A stretch of DNA of 64,000 bases, taken from contig CAKVLI010000002.1 of assembly GCA_934757155.1 (NCBI GenBank), positions 139,602 through 203,601 on the forward strand, given 5' to 3'. The stretch comes from an uncultured Candidatus Melainabacteria bacterium (GTDB taxonomy: Bacteria > Cyanobacteriota > Vampirovibrionia > Gastranaerophilales > Gastranaerophilaceae). The position numbers and the translations under genes were made by a program. Below the pieces are notes generated by a model. The model was given only the letters and a program-made list of their open reading frames with translations, was not told the DNA's origin and did no database searches. Shown in pieces: positions 56,680-64,000 of this stretch (within the stretch, counting starts at the first letter, position 1; every line of letters begins with the position of its first letter).

Positions 56680-57573
56680 ATGAGTGAAATTATTACCGAG
56701 TATAGGAATGAGAACACCAAAAACATTGATTTGCTCTCAACAATAGATATTGTGAGAAAAATCAATGAAGAAGATCAGATTGTTGCCCGTGCGGTGGAAG
56801 ACGAAAGTGCGAATATTGCTCGTGCGATTGATATTATTGCAAAACAATTTCTTGTCGGAGGAAAGCTATATTATTTTGGAGCAGGAACATCCGGCAGACT
56901 TGGCGTCTTGGACGCATCTGAATGTCCACCGACTTTTGGGGTAAAACCTGATATGATAACAGGTATTATTTCTGGCGGTAACGAAGCTCTAAGACACTCT
57001 ATCGAAGGTGCAGAGGACAATTTCGAGCTTGGAGTAAAGGACGCAAAAGTTCTCACCAAAGACGATGTTTGTGTCGCGATTTCTGCAAGCGGAAATCCTA
57101 AATACCTTCTTGGAGTGCTTTCCAAAGCTGAAAAAATCGGTTGCAAAACAATTGCCCTGACTTGTAACCACAAAGCAGCTATATTGGAAGAAGTCGGACA
57201 CGGAATTTGTGTTGAAGTAGGCCCAGAAGTAATTGCTGGTTCCAGCAGAATGAAAGCCGGAACTGCGCAAAAAATGGTTTTGAATATGCTAACCACAGGT
57301 TCTATGATAAAAATTGGAAAAACCTACGAAAACTTTATGATAGACTTAATGCCAACGAACGAAAAACTTAAAGACCGCGCAATCAGAATTGTTTCAGAGT
57401 TAGCGGAAGTAAACGCATCCACTGCACTTAAGACTCTTTTGGAATGCGAATGGTCAGTTAAAGTCGCAATCATGATGCTAAGATGCAATCTCAAAAAAGA
57501 TGAAGCAAAAGAAATTTTGAGAAAAAATTGCGGCGTATTAAGAAGAGCGTTGGCGTCATATTCTAAATGCTAA
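56680..57573 (+). CDS. murQ: N-acetylmuramic acid 6-phosphate etherase
   Basis: A 297-residue enzyme cleaving the lactyl ether of MurNAc-6-P to GlcNAc-6-P in wall recycling. G-A-G-T-S-G-R-L-G-V-L-D-A-S-E-C-P-P-T (about 66-84) holds the active-site Glu; I-S-A-S-G-N-P-K-Y is the second SIS phosphate loop. The ATG at 56680 lies seven bases from AAGGAG; the GTG at 56674 is too close. Converges on the wall hydrolase gene with a four-base overlap. Confidence 0.95.
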   Translation: MSEIITEYRNENTKNIDLLSTIDIVRKINEEDQIVARAVEDESANIARAIDIIAKQFLVGGKLYYFGAGTSGRLGVLDASECPPTFGVKPDMITGIISGGNEALRHSIEGAEDNFELGVKDAKVLTKDDVCVAISASGNPKYLLGVLSKAEKIGCKTIALTCNHKAAILEEVGHGICVEVGPEVIAGSSRMKAGTAQKMVLNMLTTGSMIKIGKTYENFMIDLMPTNEKLKDRAIRIVSELAEVNASTALKTLLECEWSVKVAIMMLRCNLKKDEAKEILRKNCGVLRRALASYSKC

Positions 57574-60257
57574 TTATTTTCAAAGTATTCGACTATTGAA
57601 TCAGACATAATTCCTGCGTAATTTGACATCAATTTTGAATCAGCCATACGCGCACGTCCTTTTGGTGAAACCATATAGGCGACTTCCCACAAGACGCTCG
57701 GGATTTTTTGTTTAGTTTCAGATGCTCCTAAAACTCGAAGCTTGGCAGACACTGATTGTGCATAATCTTGTTTCCCGCCTAACATAAACCTGTCTTTTGC
57801 AGAAATCTTTTCGTGCTTTGGAATCCACTTATCAAAATTTTTTTCCATCCCTTCTGCAAGTTTTTTACTGTTTTTATTTGATCTATAGTAAATCTGAGTA
57901 CGGTCGCTTGTCATTGTACCGTTAGAATTTACGTGAACAGAAACAAACAAATCTGCTTTGTTCTTTTTTTCCTTCAATTCATCAGAAATCAATCTAACAT
58001 TTCCTTGCAAGAAAATAACTTTAGCACCTTTTGCGCACAGCTTGTCTTTCAAACGCATCGCATTATCGTAATTCAAAAGCCATTCGTCTTCCATTCCGCC
58101 CCGTCCCGGTGTTCCGACATCAGTTGCTGCCTGAGAATAACCGTGACCGGCATTAACAATAATAGTTTTACCGGAAAGGGGACCCTTTGAAGTAGGTTTA
58201 AATTCGGCACGAGTTGCCACAACTTTCCCGTTTACTTTAACGTTATTTTTCAAAAGCGGTCTGGTAGTAAAATCTGCAGTTCCTTCCATATTGACGTACT
58301 CAACATTGTCTTTGGTTACAACTTTTTTGTTCTCAGAGACCGAATAATCGGAGTCGTTATACAAAACTACAATTTTTTGACCAGGTTGAATTGTAGATGT
58401 TTTCAAGCCATTAATCGACTTTAAATTTTCAAGAGAAACTCTGACTTGCTTAGCGATTTTGGTTAAATTATCACCCTTTCGGACTGTATAAACATACCCT
58501 GGGATTTGAATAGTATCTCCGACTTTTATAGAGTCTTTATCCTCAATATTATTCATATCGCCCAAGATTTCGGTCGTCAATCCTAATTTATTTGCAATGC
58601 CAATCAGGGTATCACCCTTTTTAACTTGATATCCTAATTTTTGAATTTGTATAGTTTGTCCCGCATTAAGGGAATCCTTCTTGAACCCATTCACTCTTTT
58701 TAGTTCTTCTACCGAAGTTCCATAATAATTACTTAAACTATAAAGAGTATCACCTTTTTTAACCTCGTATGGATAAGTTATAAGAGTCAAATCCTTCTTG
58801 ATTCCCACTTGTTCAAACTTTGTATTCTTAGATTTTTTGATTTCATTGAATGATTTTACATAACTGGGCGTATCTTCTGCCTGTTCAGTTGCTTCCGGTT
58901 TGTTTGACGAAACCGATGTCGCTGAGACCTTTTCAAATACAGGAATAACGATTTCTTTACCAACAGTCAGAGTATCATTTCCACCATTAAATTTGATTAT
59001 CATATCTGATAACTCTTTTATTGACATTCCGGTATTTTGATACTTTGAAAGAATATCTCTTGCAAGAGCATAATAACCTTTACCACTGTATTTTTCTTCA
59101 ACAACATACTTTTCTGTCTTTTGAGAAACCTTATAACTGCCAAAGTTCGTTAAATCTTTTTTGTTTTCTACAGGAGCACTCTGCGAACTTTGAACTGGGG
59201 CTGATGCTGTATTCTTTTTCAGAGTTGGTACATTGATTAACACACCCTCTTTTAAAGTCTCAACATCATGATTTAATCTTTTTATTTCATTCGCAATCTT
59301 CTTCAACTCAGCTTCTGAAGTATTTTTAGGAGCAATTTTTCTTGCTATTGCTAATAATCCGTCACCTTTTTGAACCTCGTATTTTGCTGATACCGCAGAA
59401 AAATTCGTTCCGGAAATAGTCTTTTTCGTAAAATGCTCATAAACATTGTTCAAATCAATTTTTGAGCCACCTAATTTTTTTGCATTTTCATAGAGCTTCT
59501 CTATTTCCGCCTTTGCAGCTCTGAGCGCACTCCCCTTCAAATCTCTTGTTGCCAGTATCATTCGACTCAAGCTTCTTCTGTACAAACCCGCGTCATCTAC
59601 TTTTGGAGCACCAGTCTTTGCTGATTGAACATACGCTAGATTTTTAACTACCTTGCCATAATCTTTTGCCCGCAAAGCTTCTAACAATTGAGAATTCTGA
59701 CTCAGAGCAGGTAAACCTTTGTTATAACACAGGTCAATCAGTCCTTCTTTTATAGAACTCGGTAAAGCTCCATAAATATCTTTTCCGCACCTGTTATTCA
59801 AAAGATTCTTAACCTCATCACATGAGGTTTTTAACTTTTCAGTAAGTTTTTCATAACTATCTTCCGGAGACAATGGCTTTTTCGTTCGAGTACCAAAACC
59901 ACAAGTCGATGTACCGTATTTATCCTCATAAGGACACGTTACACCCTCATAATAGTGATTTCTGTCCCCTTCATAAAATTTTATCAAATCTATTAGGTGT
60001 AGTTCTGATTTCGCGATTGCGGTATGACTATCTTTCATTACTGAAAAAGAATAAGGTTTAATACCTAAGTATTTAACTGCATCGGCAACTATAGCTTTCG
60101 ATTCAGTACTTACAAGATTTGAATTCGACAAGTTAACCGTCTGAACCTCGTTGCCATAATTAAACATCTTAACAGCATTTTCTTTGGAACTACTTCCTTG
60201 TACAGAAGAAGTTTCCGCTTGTAATTCGGCTCGTATTATGAAAGAAATTTCGGTCAA
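57570..60257 (-). CDS. Three-part wall hydrolase: GH24 lysozyme, LysM repeats, N-acetylmuramoyl-L-alanine amidase
   Basis: An 895-residue fusion. Residues 85-245 are a phage-type lysozyme (GH24) with the E in K-F-Y-E-G (96) and the Y-G-T-S-T-C-G-F-G loop. Two divergent LysM-like units occur near 287-345 and 380-440, then three clear LysM repeats between about 495 and 640 (Y-x-V-K/R-K-G-D-T/N-L). Residues 693-895 are Amidase_3: I-I-V-N-A-G-H-G with the first Zn His, then the Glu in G-M-E-D-E-W and F-V-S-V-H-V-N-S. No Sec signal or membrane segment is visible at the TTG start (GGGG nearby), which is odd for a secreted enzyme. An HLR1-like box lies 67 bases upstream. Next to murQ, which recycles its products. 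Confidence 0.88.
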   Translation of the reverse strand: MTEISFIIRAELQAETSSVQGSSSKENAVKMFNYGNEVQTVNLSNSNLVSTESKAIVADAVKYLGIKPYSFSVMKDSHTAIAKSELHLIDLIKFYEGDRNHYYEGVTCPYEDKYGTSTCGFGTRTKKPLSPEDSYEKLTEKLKTSCDEVKNLLNNRCGKDIYGALPSSIKEGLIDLCYNKGLPALSQNSQLLEALRAKDYGKVVKNLAYVQSAKTGAPKVDDAGLYRRSLSRMILATRDLKGSALRAAKAEIEKLYENAKKLGGSKIDLNNVYEHFTKKTISGTNFSAVSAKYEVQKGDGLLAIARKIAPKNTSEAELKKIANEIKRLNHDVETLKEGVLINVPTLKKNTASAPVQSSQSAPVENKKDLTNFGSYKVSQKTEKYVVEEKYSGKGYYALARDILSKYQNTGMSIKELSDMIIKFNGGNDTLTVGKEIVIPVFEKVSATSVSSNKPEATEQAEDTPSYVKSFNEIKKSKNTKFEQVGIKKDLTLITYPYEVKKGDTLYSLSNYYGTSVEELKRVNGFKKDSLNAGQTIQIQKLGYQVKKGDTLIGIANKLGLTTEILGDMNNIEDKDSIKVGDTIQIPGYVYTVRKGDNLTKIAKQVRVSLENLKSINGLKTSTIQPGQKIVVLYNDSDYSVSENKKVVTKDNVEYVNMEGTADFTTRPLLKNNVKVNGKVVATRAEFKPTSKGPLSGKTIIVNAGHGYSQAATDVGTPGRGGMEDEWLLNYDNAMRLKDKLCAKGAKVIFLQGNVRLISDELKEKKNKADLFVSVHVNSNGTMTSDRTQIYYRSNKNSKKLAEGMEKNFDKWIPKHEKISAKDRFMLGGKQDYAQSVSAKLRVLGASETKQKIPSVLWEVAYMVSPKGRARMADSKLMSNYAGIMSDSIVEYFENN

Positions 60258-60323
60258 AACGTCCCCTTTTTAATTGCCTATATATTATTTAAGTTATCAT
60301 CCATACAAGTTATTGTCATAAAA

Positions 60324-60341
60324 TTTACATTTTTTTACAAA
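60324..60341. promoter_or_regulatory. Perfect HLR1-type box (candidate RpaB site)
   Basis: TTTACATT, TT, TTTACAAA: both halves match (G/T)TTACA(T/A)(T/A) with the two-base gap defined for cyanobacterial RpaB targets. It sits between the divergent wall hydrolase and gpsA genes. Confidence 0.5.
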
Positions 60342-60364
60342 CGAAGTTTTTAATACAGAAACAA

Positions 60365-60393
60365 AGGACATATTCCGATTTTTATAGTATAAT
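60365..60393 (+). promoter_or_regulatory. Promoter of gpsA
   Basis: AGGACA (60365-60370), 17 bases, TATAAT (60388-60393), upstream of the ATG at 60423. Confidence 0.55.
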
Positions 60394-60422
60394 CATTGAG
60401 TAATACAGGAGGAGTTTTCTTT

Positions 60423-61424
60423 ATGAAATTAACAGTACTTGGTCCGGGGTGTTGGGGTTTAACATTAGCTTGGCTGATGAATGATAACTTTGAAAAAATT
60501 ACCGTTTGGGGCAGAGAATCTGACTTAAACGAAGATTTGGTGATAAATAAACACTGCTCAAAACCTTTGGAAGTCCAATTAGATAAAAAAGTTGAAATTA
60601 CTTCTGATTTAAAAAAAGCTATCGATGGCGCGGATATAATCTTATCAGTTGTTGCAACAGGCGGGGTAAGACCTGTTTGCGAACAACTTAAAGCAGCCGG
60701 TATCAATCCGAATGTACCGCTCGTAAACGCATCAAAGGGGCTTGAACTCAATACTTTGATGAGAATGTCAGAGGTTATAAAAGATGTTCTTCCTGAACAA
60801 AAAGTCGTAATTTTATCAGGACCGACTTTGGCAAAAGAAGTTTTGCAAGGCAAACCTACTGCAGCTTCCGTTGCTTGCGATGATATTAAAACTGCAGAAT
60901 TTGTACAAAAGGCTTGCAATGTTCCAAACAGATTCAGACTCTACACGAACCACGATGTCATAGGTGTAGAACTCGGAGGAAGCCTTAAAAACGTAATCGC
61001 TATCGCTTCCGGCTTTGCTCACTCAATGAACCTCGGTGACAACTGCATGGGAAGCCTTTTGACAAGAGGTATGGCTGAAATCGTAAGACTTAGCGTTAAA
61101 CTCGGCGCAAATCCGTCCACATTATACGGACTTTCAGGCATGGGGGACCTTATTGCAACCTGCTCAAGCCCCATGTCCAGAAATTACACAGTAGGCGCGA
61201 TGCTCGGACAAGGTAAAAAAGTTGATGATATCTTAAGAGAACTCGGCTCCGTTGCGGAAGGGGTTAAAACCTCTAAAGCTGTTTGCGATTTGGCAAAAAA
61301 ACTCGGTGTAGAAGTGCCTGTATCAAACGCAATTTATGAGGCAGTTTATACTGATATCACTCCTCAAGAAGTTTTATCAAAGCTTATGAACAGAAAACTT
61401 AAAAAGGAAGAAAGCTATGATTAA
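60423..61424 (+). CDS. gpsA: Glycerol-3-phosphate dehydrogenase [NAD(P)+]
   Basis: A 333-residue enzyme giving glycerol 3-phosphate for phospholipids. L-G-P-G-C-W-G-L (5-12, Rossmann loop, with Cys where GpsA usually has Ala-x-G), S-G-P-T-L-A-K-E-V near 136-144, catalytic Lys in G-G-S-L-K-N-V-I-A-I near 187-196, then G-L-S-G-M-G-D-L. The ATG at 60423 follows AGGAGG; the TTG 27 bases upstream precedes that site. Overlaps ricT by eight bases. Confidence 0.96.
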   Translation: MKLTVLGPGCWGLTLAWLMNDNFEKITVWGRESDLNEDLVINKHCSKPLEVQLDKKVEITSDLKKAIDGADIILSVVATGGVRPVCEQLKAAGINPNVPLVNASKGLELNTLMRMSEVIKDVLPEQKVVILSGPTLAKEVLQGKPTAASVACDDIKTAEFVQKACNVPNRFRLYTNHDVIGVELGGSLKNVIAIASGFAHSMNLGDNCMGSLLTRGMAEIVRLSVKLGANPSTLYGLSGMGDLIATCSSPMSRNYTVGAMLGQGKKVDDILRELGSVAEGVKTSKAVCDLAKKLGVEVPVSNAIYEAVYTDITPQEVLSKLMNRKLKKEESYD

Positions 61425-62349
61425 ATATGCGGTTAAATACCTCAAAAACGTATTTGTTCCGTTGAAAAAAGTTGACGAAAATCTTGATATAGACGGCAAA
61501 CTTGTCCTGGTCAGAACAGAAAAAGGCGAAGAGGTTATGAAGGCGTTTCTCGTCAACACAGAAGTTGCAAAGAGGTTTGAAGACTCAAAGAAAACTCCGG
61601 AAGCATTTGAATTCATAAGAATTATGACCCAAGAGGACATGATGATTTATGAAGAAATCAAAAAAGAAGAGGTTACTTCTTTCTTCAAATGCAAGGATTT
61701 GGTCAAAAAACACAATCTGAATATGAACCTTGTTCAATGCAGATTAACATTTGACAGAAGAAAGATTTCTTTTTACTACACCGCGCCGGAAAGAGTCGAT
61801 TTTAGAGAACTTCTAAAAGACCTTACCCAAGTTTTCAAACGTATGAGAATAGATCTTCGCCACATCGGAGTTCGCGACGAATCATCTATTATGGATGGCA
61901 CAGGGATTTGCGGAAAACCTTTCTGTTGCTCATCATATTTAAGGAAATTCGAATCAATCAATGTAAAACTGGCAAAAGACCAAGGAATGCCGATTGCACC
62001 TTCCAAAATTTCAGGGACTTGCGGAAGACTCCTCTGCTGCTTGACTTACGAATACTCAAATTATATCGATGCCGCAAAAGGTATGCCGCCTGTAGGTTCA
62101 ACCGTTATGACTCCGTCAGGATTAGGCAAAGTTTGCTTTATTCAATTCCTCAACAATTCAGTCGCAGTCAAGTTTGAAGACGGTAAAATTAAAGAATTCG
62201 GCAAAAGTGAAATCGAAATGGTTGACGCAGATGTTAACGTCGATATTGAAATCTCTAGAATTACAAATTATGCACCTGACGAAAAAGTCGATGCTAAACA
62301 GCTTAAACAGTTAGAAGACGACCGAAACAGCTCAACCGGAAATGTTTAA
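61417..62349 (+). CDS. ricT: PSP1-domain protein, RicT/YaaT-like
   Basis: A 310-residue protein. The PSP1 core shows C-G-K-P-F-C-C-S-S-Y-L near 168-178 and G-T-C-G-R-L-L-C-C-L-T-Y-E near 198-210, Cys clusters that in Bacillus RicT help hold Fe-S centres of the RicAFT complex acting with RNase Y. No RicA or RicF homologue is seen nearby. Starts within the end of gpsA. Confidence 0.9.
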   Translation: MIKYAVKYLKNVFVPLKKVDENLDIDGKLVLVRTEKGEEVMKAFLVNTEVAKRFEDSKKTPEAFEFIRIMTQEDMMIYEEIKKEEVTSFFKCKDLVKKHNLNMNLVQCRLTFDRRKISFYYTAPERVDFRELLKDLTQVFKRMRIDLRHIGVRDESSIMDGTGICGKPFCCSSYLRKFESINVKLAKDQGMPIAPSKISGTCGRLLCCLTYEYSNYIDAAKGMPPVGSTVMTPSGLGKVCFIQFLNNSVAVKFEDGKIKEFGKSEIEMVDADVNVDIEISRITNYAPDEKVDAKQLKQLEDDRNSSTGNV

Positions 62350-62369
62350 TTAAAAAAAAGGAGATAACT

Positions 62370-63092
62370 ATGTTAGAAAAGATTGAAAAATTTCAAGTTT
62401 TAACCGTCGGAATAATCGCATCATTAGCATTGGTATGTTGCGCAAAAGTAGTTTCTACATCACTTTCAAACAACGTAATCTCTGTTACAGGCTCTGCCTA
62501 TGAGATTGTAAAATCCGATTCAGGCTCTTTGAACTTCACAATACAGGTAAAAAGAGCTAACAAGCAAGAGGCTTACAATGCTGTACAGAGCCAAATAAAG
62601 ACAGTGCAAGAATATCTTAAATCAAAAGGGATTAAAGATATTGAGTTAAAGGCATCGAACGGTTATAACACATACAAAAACGATCCTAAAACCGGTTATT
62701 CAACAAATATTATTGACGGCTATAATCTTTCTCAACCGATATTTATTAAGTCAGACAACGTTGAGCTTATCAAAGATATCGCAGTTGATATCCAAAGCTT
62801 GATTAGCAAAAATATTGATATTTCAGTAGATACACCGTCTTATGGATATTCAAAACTTCCTCAATTGAAGGTTTCATTGCTTGAAAAAGCATCTAAAGAC
62901 GCTAAAAACAGAGCAGCTTCAATGCTAAAAGCAACTCACAATGGCGTCGGCAAAATTCAATCAGTCAGAATGGGCGTTTACCAAATCACTCCGGTTGATT
63001 CAAACGATGTTTCTGATATGGGCATAAATGACTCTTCTTCAATCGATAAGAAGGTTACAGCAGTTGCAAATATATCTTTCAGAATAAGATAA
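62370..63092 (+). CDS. SIMPL-domain (DUF541) exported protein
   Basis: A 240-residue protein with an N-terminal membrane anchor (V-G-I-I-A-S-L-A-L-V-C-C-A) and the SIMPL pattern: V-T-G-S-A near 38-42, then A-x-x-x-V-Q-x-Q-I-K-T-V-Q-E-Y-L-K-S-K-G-I and A-x-x-x-A-K-N-R-A. Members assemble into periplasmic rings and have been tied to stress tolerance; the exact role is open. AAGGAG site; follows ricT by 20 bases. Confidence 0.87.
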   Translation: MLEKIEKFQVLTVGIIASLALVCCAKVVSTSLSNNVISVTGSAYEIVKSDSGSLNFTIQVKRANKQEAYNAVQSQIKTVQEYLKSKGIKDIELKASNGYNTYKNDPKTGYSTNIIDGYNLSQPIFIKSDNVELIKDIAVDIQSLISKNIDISVDTPSYGYSKLPQLKVSLLEKASKDAKNRAASMLKATHNGVGKIQSVRMGVYQITPVDSNDVSDMGINDSSSIDKKVTAVANISFRIR

Positions 63093-63110
63093 GATTATAA
63101 ATATTATTTG

Positions 63111-63144
63111 AAGGGGCGGCTTGATACCAAGCCGCCCCTTTTTA
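63111..63144 (+). terminator. Strong terminator after the SIMPL gene
   Basis: AAGGGGCGGCTTG and its complement around a four-base loop, with T5 tail. Confidence 0.88.
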
Positions 63145-63245
63145 TATTACCCATGAAGATTACCACCCTCGCTAATAGTATAACCTTAATTAATTTGGTT
63201 AAATAATAGAGTAAATCTTTTTCATACTTCCAGCTATTCTTAATT

Positions 63246-63273
63246 CCAAGAGCCTTTTTGGCTCTTTTTTTTA
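63246..63273 (+). terminator. Orphan terminator, possible small RNA end or attenuator
   Basis: AAGAGCC-TTTTT-GGCTCTT with T8, 100 bases past the previous terminator and with no reading frame before it; the next gene starts at 63375. Nothing else is seen in 63145-63245. Confidence 0.6.
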
Positions 63274-63374
63274 ATCAATTGTAAATTTTTATAACAATAA
63301 GACATAAAAGTGACAACAACTTATATTCAGAGGTTTTAGAACAAATGTGTGTTAAACTAACCGGAGATTTTATT

Positions 63375-63653
63375 ATGAATTCATTATCAGCACTATCAAC
63401 TCAAAGTTCAGTAAATTTTCAAGCAAAAATACCTAACGAAGCATTTAGACTGAAATGTGACTATGTGGGGCAGATAGTTAAAAACTCTCCGGAGGAGCTG
63501 ACTAAAAAAATATCAACACTTAAAAAGAAAGAAGCATATCTTGCAAAGATATTAGAAAATAATCCGAATCACATTGATACAAGGCTGATGTTAAGCGAAA
63601 TAAGAACTGATATCAGCACACTAAGAGCACAACTCGCCCATTTACTTTTTTAG
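63375..63653 (+). CDS. Small helical protein with N-terminal NFQA motif
   Basis: A 92-residue protein beginning N-S-L-S-A-L-S-T-Q-S-S-V-N-F-Q-A-K-I-P, then two long charged helices (A-F-R-L-K-C-D-Y-V-G... and L-K-K-K-E-A-Y-L-A-K-I-L). No domain recognised. ATG at 63375 follows GGAG by eight bases; an in-frame GTG 30 bases upstream is not needed. The V-N-F-Q-A segment matches the FKG/FQA-type starts of other proteins here. Confidence 0.65.
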   Translation: MNSLSALSTQSSVNFQAKIPNEAFRLKCDYVGQIVKNSPEELTKKISTLKKKEAYLAKILENNPNHIDTRLMLSEIRTDISTLRAQLAHLLF

Positions 63654-63657
63654 AGTA

Positions 63658-63990
63658 AAGGGATAAATGTATTTGGCTGGTAGGTAGAAACTACCAATCT
63701 AAAGCAGTGAGTTGTGGTTTCCAACAAAAAAGATATCGCACGGGGTGTCGATTGACACACCGTGCTTTTTGTCATTCTGAGGCTTTAGCCGAAGAATCGC
63801 AAAGATAAATGTATTTGTTTTCACAAAAAACGATAAAACCTCGTAATTGTTAAGATTTGTAAATACGAATTTTTTAAAGGCTTAAATCCACTCGCCGAGC
63901 GGGTAGTAGTAGTAGGCAATTCTTTAGTTGGTAGGGTGGAAAAAGCGTAAGCGGTTTCCACCTTTAGACCTGTAAAACATAGTTTTGGTG
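63658..63990. repeat. Composite repeat block at the window end
   Basis: A TAAATGTATT unit (63664), a CACGGGGTGTCGA..ACACCGTG palindrome with T-run, a GTCATTCTGAGGC...AGAATCGCA unit (63771-63800) and a GTAGGGTGGAAAAAGC...TTTCCACC palindrome. No gene. Confidence 0.7.
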
Positions 63991-64000
63991 TTCATCAAAA

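Noticed and set aside
57570..60257. Wall hydrolase as part of a prophage lysis module
   Set aside because: The GH24 domain is phage-like, but no holin, tail, terminase or integrase gene is nearby and the LysM-amidase part is bacterial.

Overview
The window is 64 kb of AT-rich bacterial chromosome, densely coded on both strands, with no rRNA, no integrase, no transposase and no CRISPR array. It best fits a non-photosynthetic relative of Cyanobacteria (Melainabacteria/Vampirovibrionia, probably the gut order Gastranaerophilales); this is an inference. Support comes from a response regulator at 33520 that reads like cyanobacterial RpaB, a SigF-type sigma factor, a Gram-negative envelope gene set (OmpH/Skp-like and MlaE-like proteins), flagellins, and ferredoxin-linked anaerobic metabolism (PPDK, a KorDABC-type 2-oxoacid oxidoreductase). 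No photosynthesis genes are present.

Layout. 1-4.8 kb: OmpH-like protein, pyrimidine nucleoside phosphorylase, a soluble FlhA-cytoplasmic-domain protein, and a small membrane protein with an AAA+ ATPase. 4.9-12.6 kb: PPDK, two small proteins, an LD-carboxypeptidase, a large SRP RNA with Alu domain, a GNAT-like protein, YihY, NrnA and a DUF721/DciA-like protein. 13.1-15.6 kb: a flagellin with a GLUG-repeat insertion, then repeat-rich DNA and a gene remnant. 15.7-21.7 kb: a tight run secA, purine nucleoside phosphorylase, S4 protein, VTT membrane protein, YjbQ, BioD, RsmD. 22-28.4 kb: gpmI, SNF2 helicase, sensor kinase, ispF. 28.9-34.3 kb: small proteins, a secreted protein, Na/Pi cotransporter, prmC, RpaB-like regulator. 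34.5-35.6 kb: tRNA-His followed by repeated copies of its 3' end and terminator, enclosing a short cassette with a probable type I toxin-antitoxin locus. 35.6-43.7 kb: membrane pair, 5'-nucleotidase-like phosphatase, TPR protein, tRNA-Thr, isocitrate dehydrogenase family protein, EF-hand protein. 43.8-49.4 kb: MlaE, SigF-like sigma factor overlapping a prepilin peptidase, and korDABC. 49.5-53.4 kb: a second flagellin, then secY-rplO-rpmD-rpsE, a detached piece of the spc operon. 53.8-63.7 kb: isoprenoid and envelope genes (PAP2-like, polyprenyl synthase, rsgA, ribH, murQ, a lysozyme-LysM-amidase fusion, gpsA, ricT, SIMPL) and a small protein.

Intergenic DNA is full of short dispersed repeats: a ~50 bp element beginning GGGGTAAATGTATT, sometimes tandem at ~65 bp; a family around TCATTCTGAGG...GAAGAATCGCA; GGTGCGCA-type palindromes; and GAGAGGG-type palindromes.

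The most notable items are the toxin-antitoxin-like locus inside the tRNA-His repeats, the orphan FlhA cytoplasmic domain, the cysteine-containing GLUG flagellin, HLR1-like direct repeats (the RpaB site of Cyanobacteria) near motility and wall genes, a shared promoter element before several small-protein genes, several promoters placed so the start codon would be the transcript's first base, and an N-terminal FKG/FQA-type motif shared by unrelated proteins without signal peptides.
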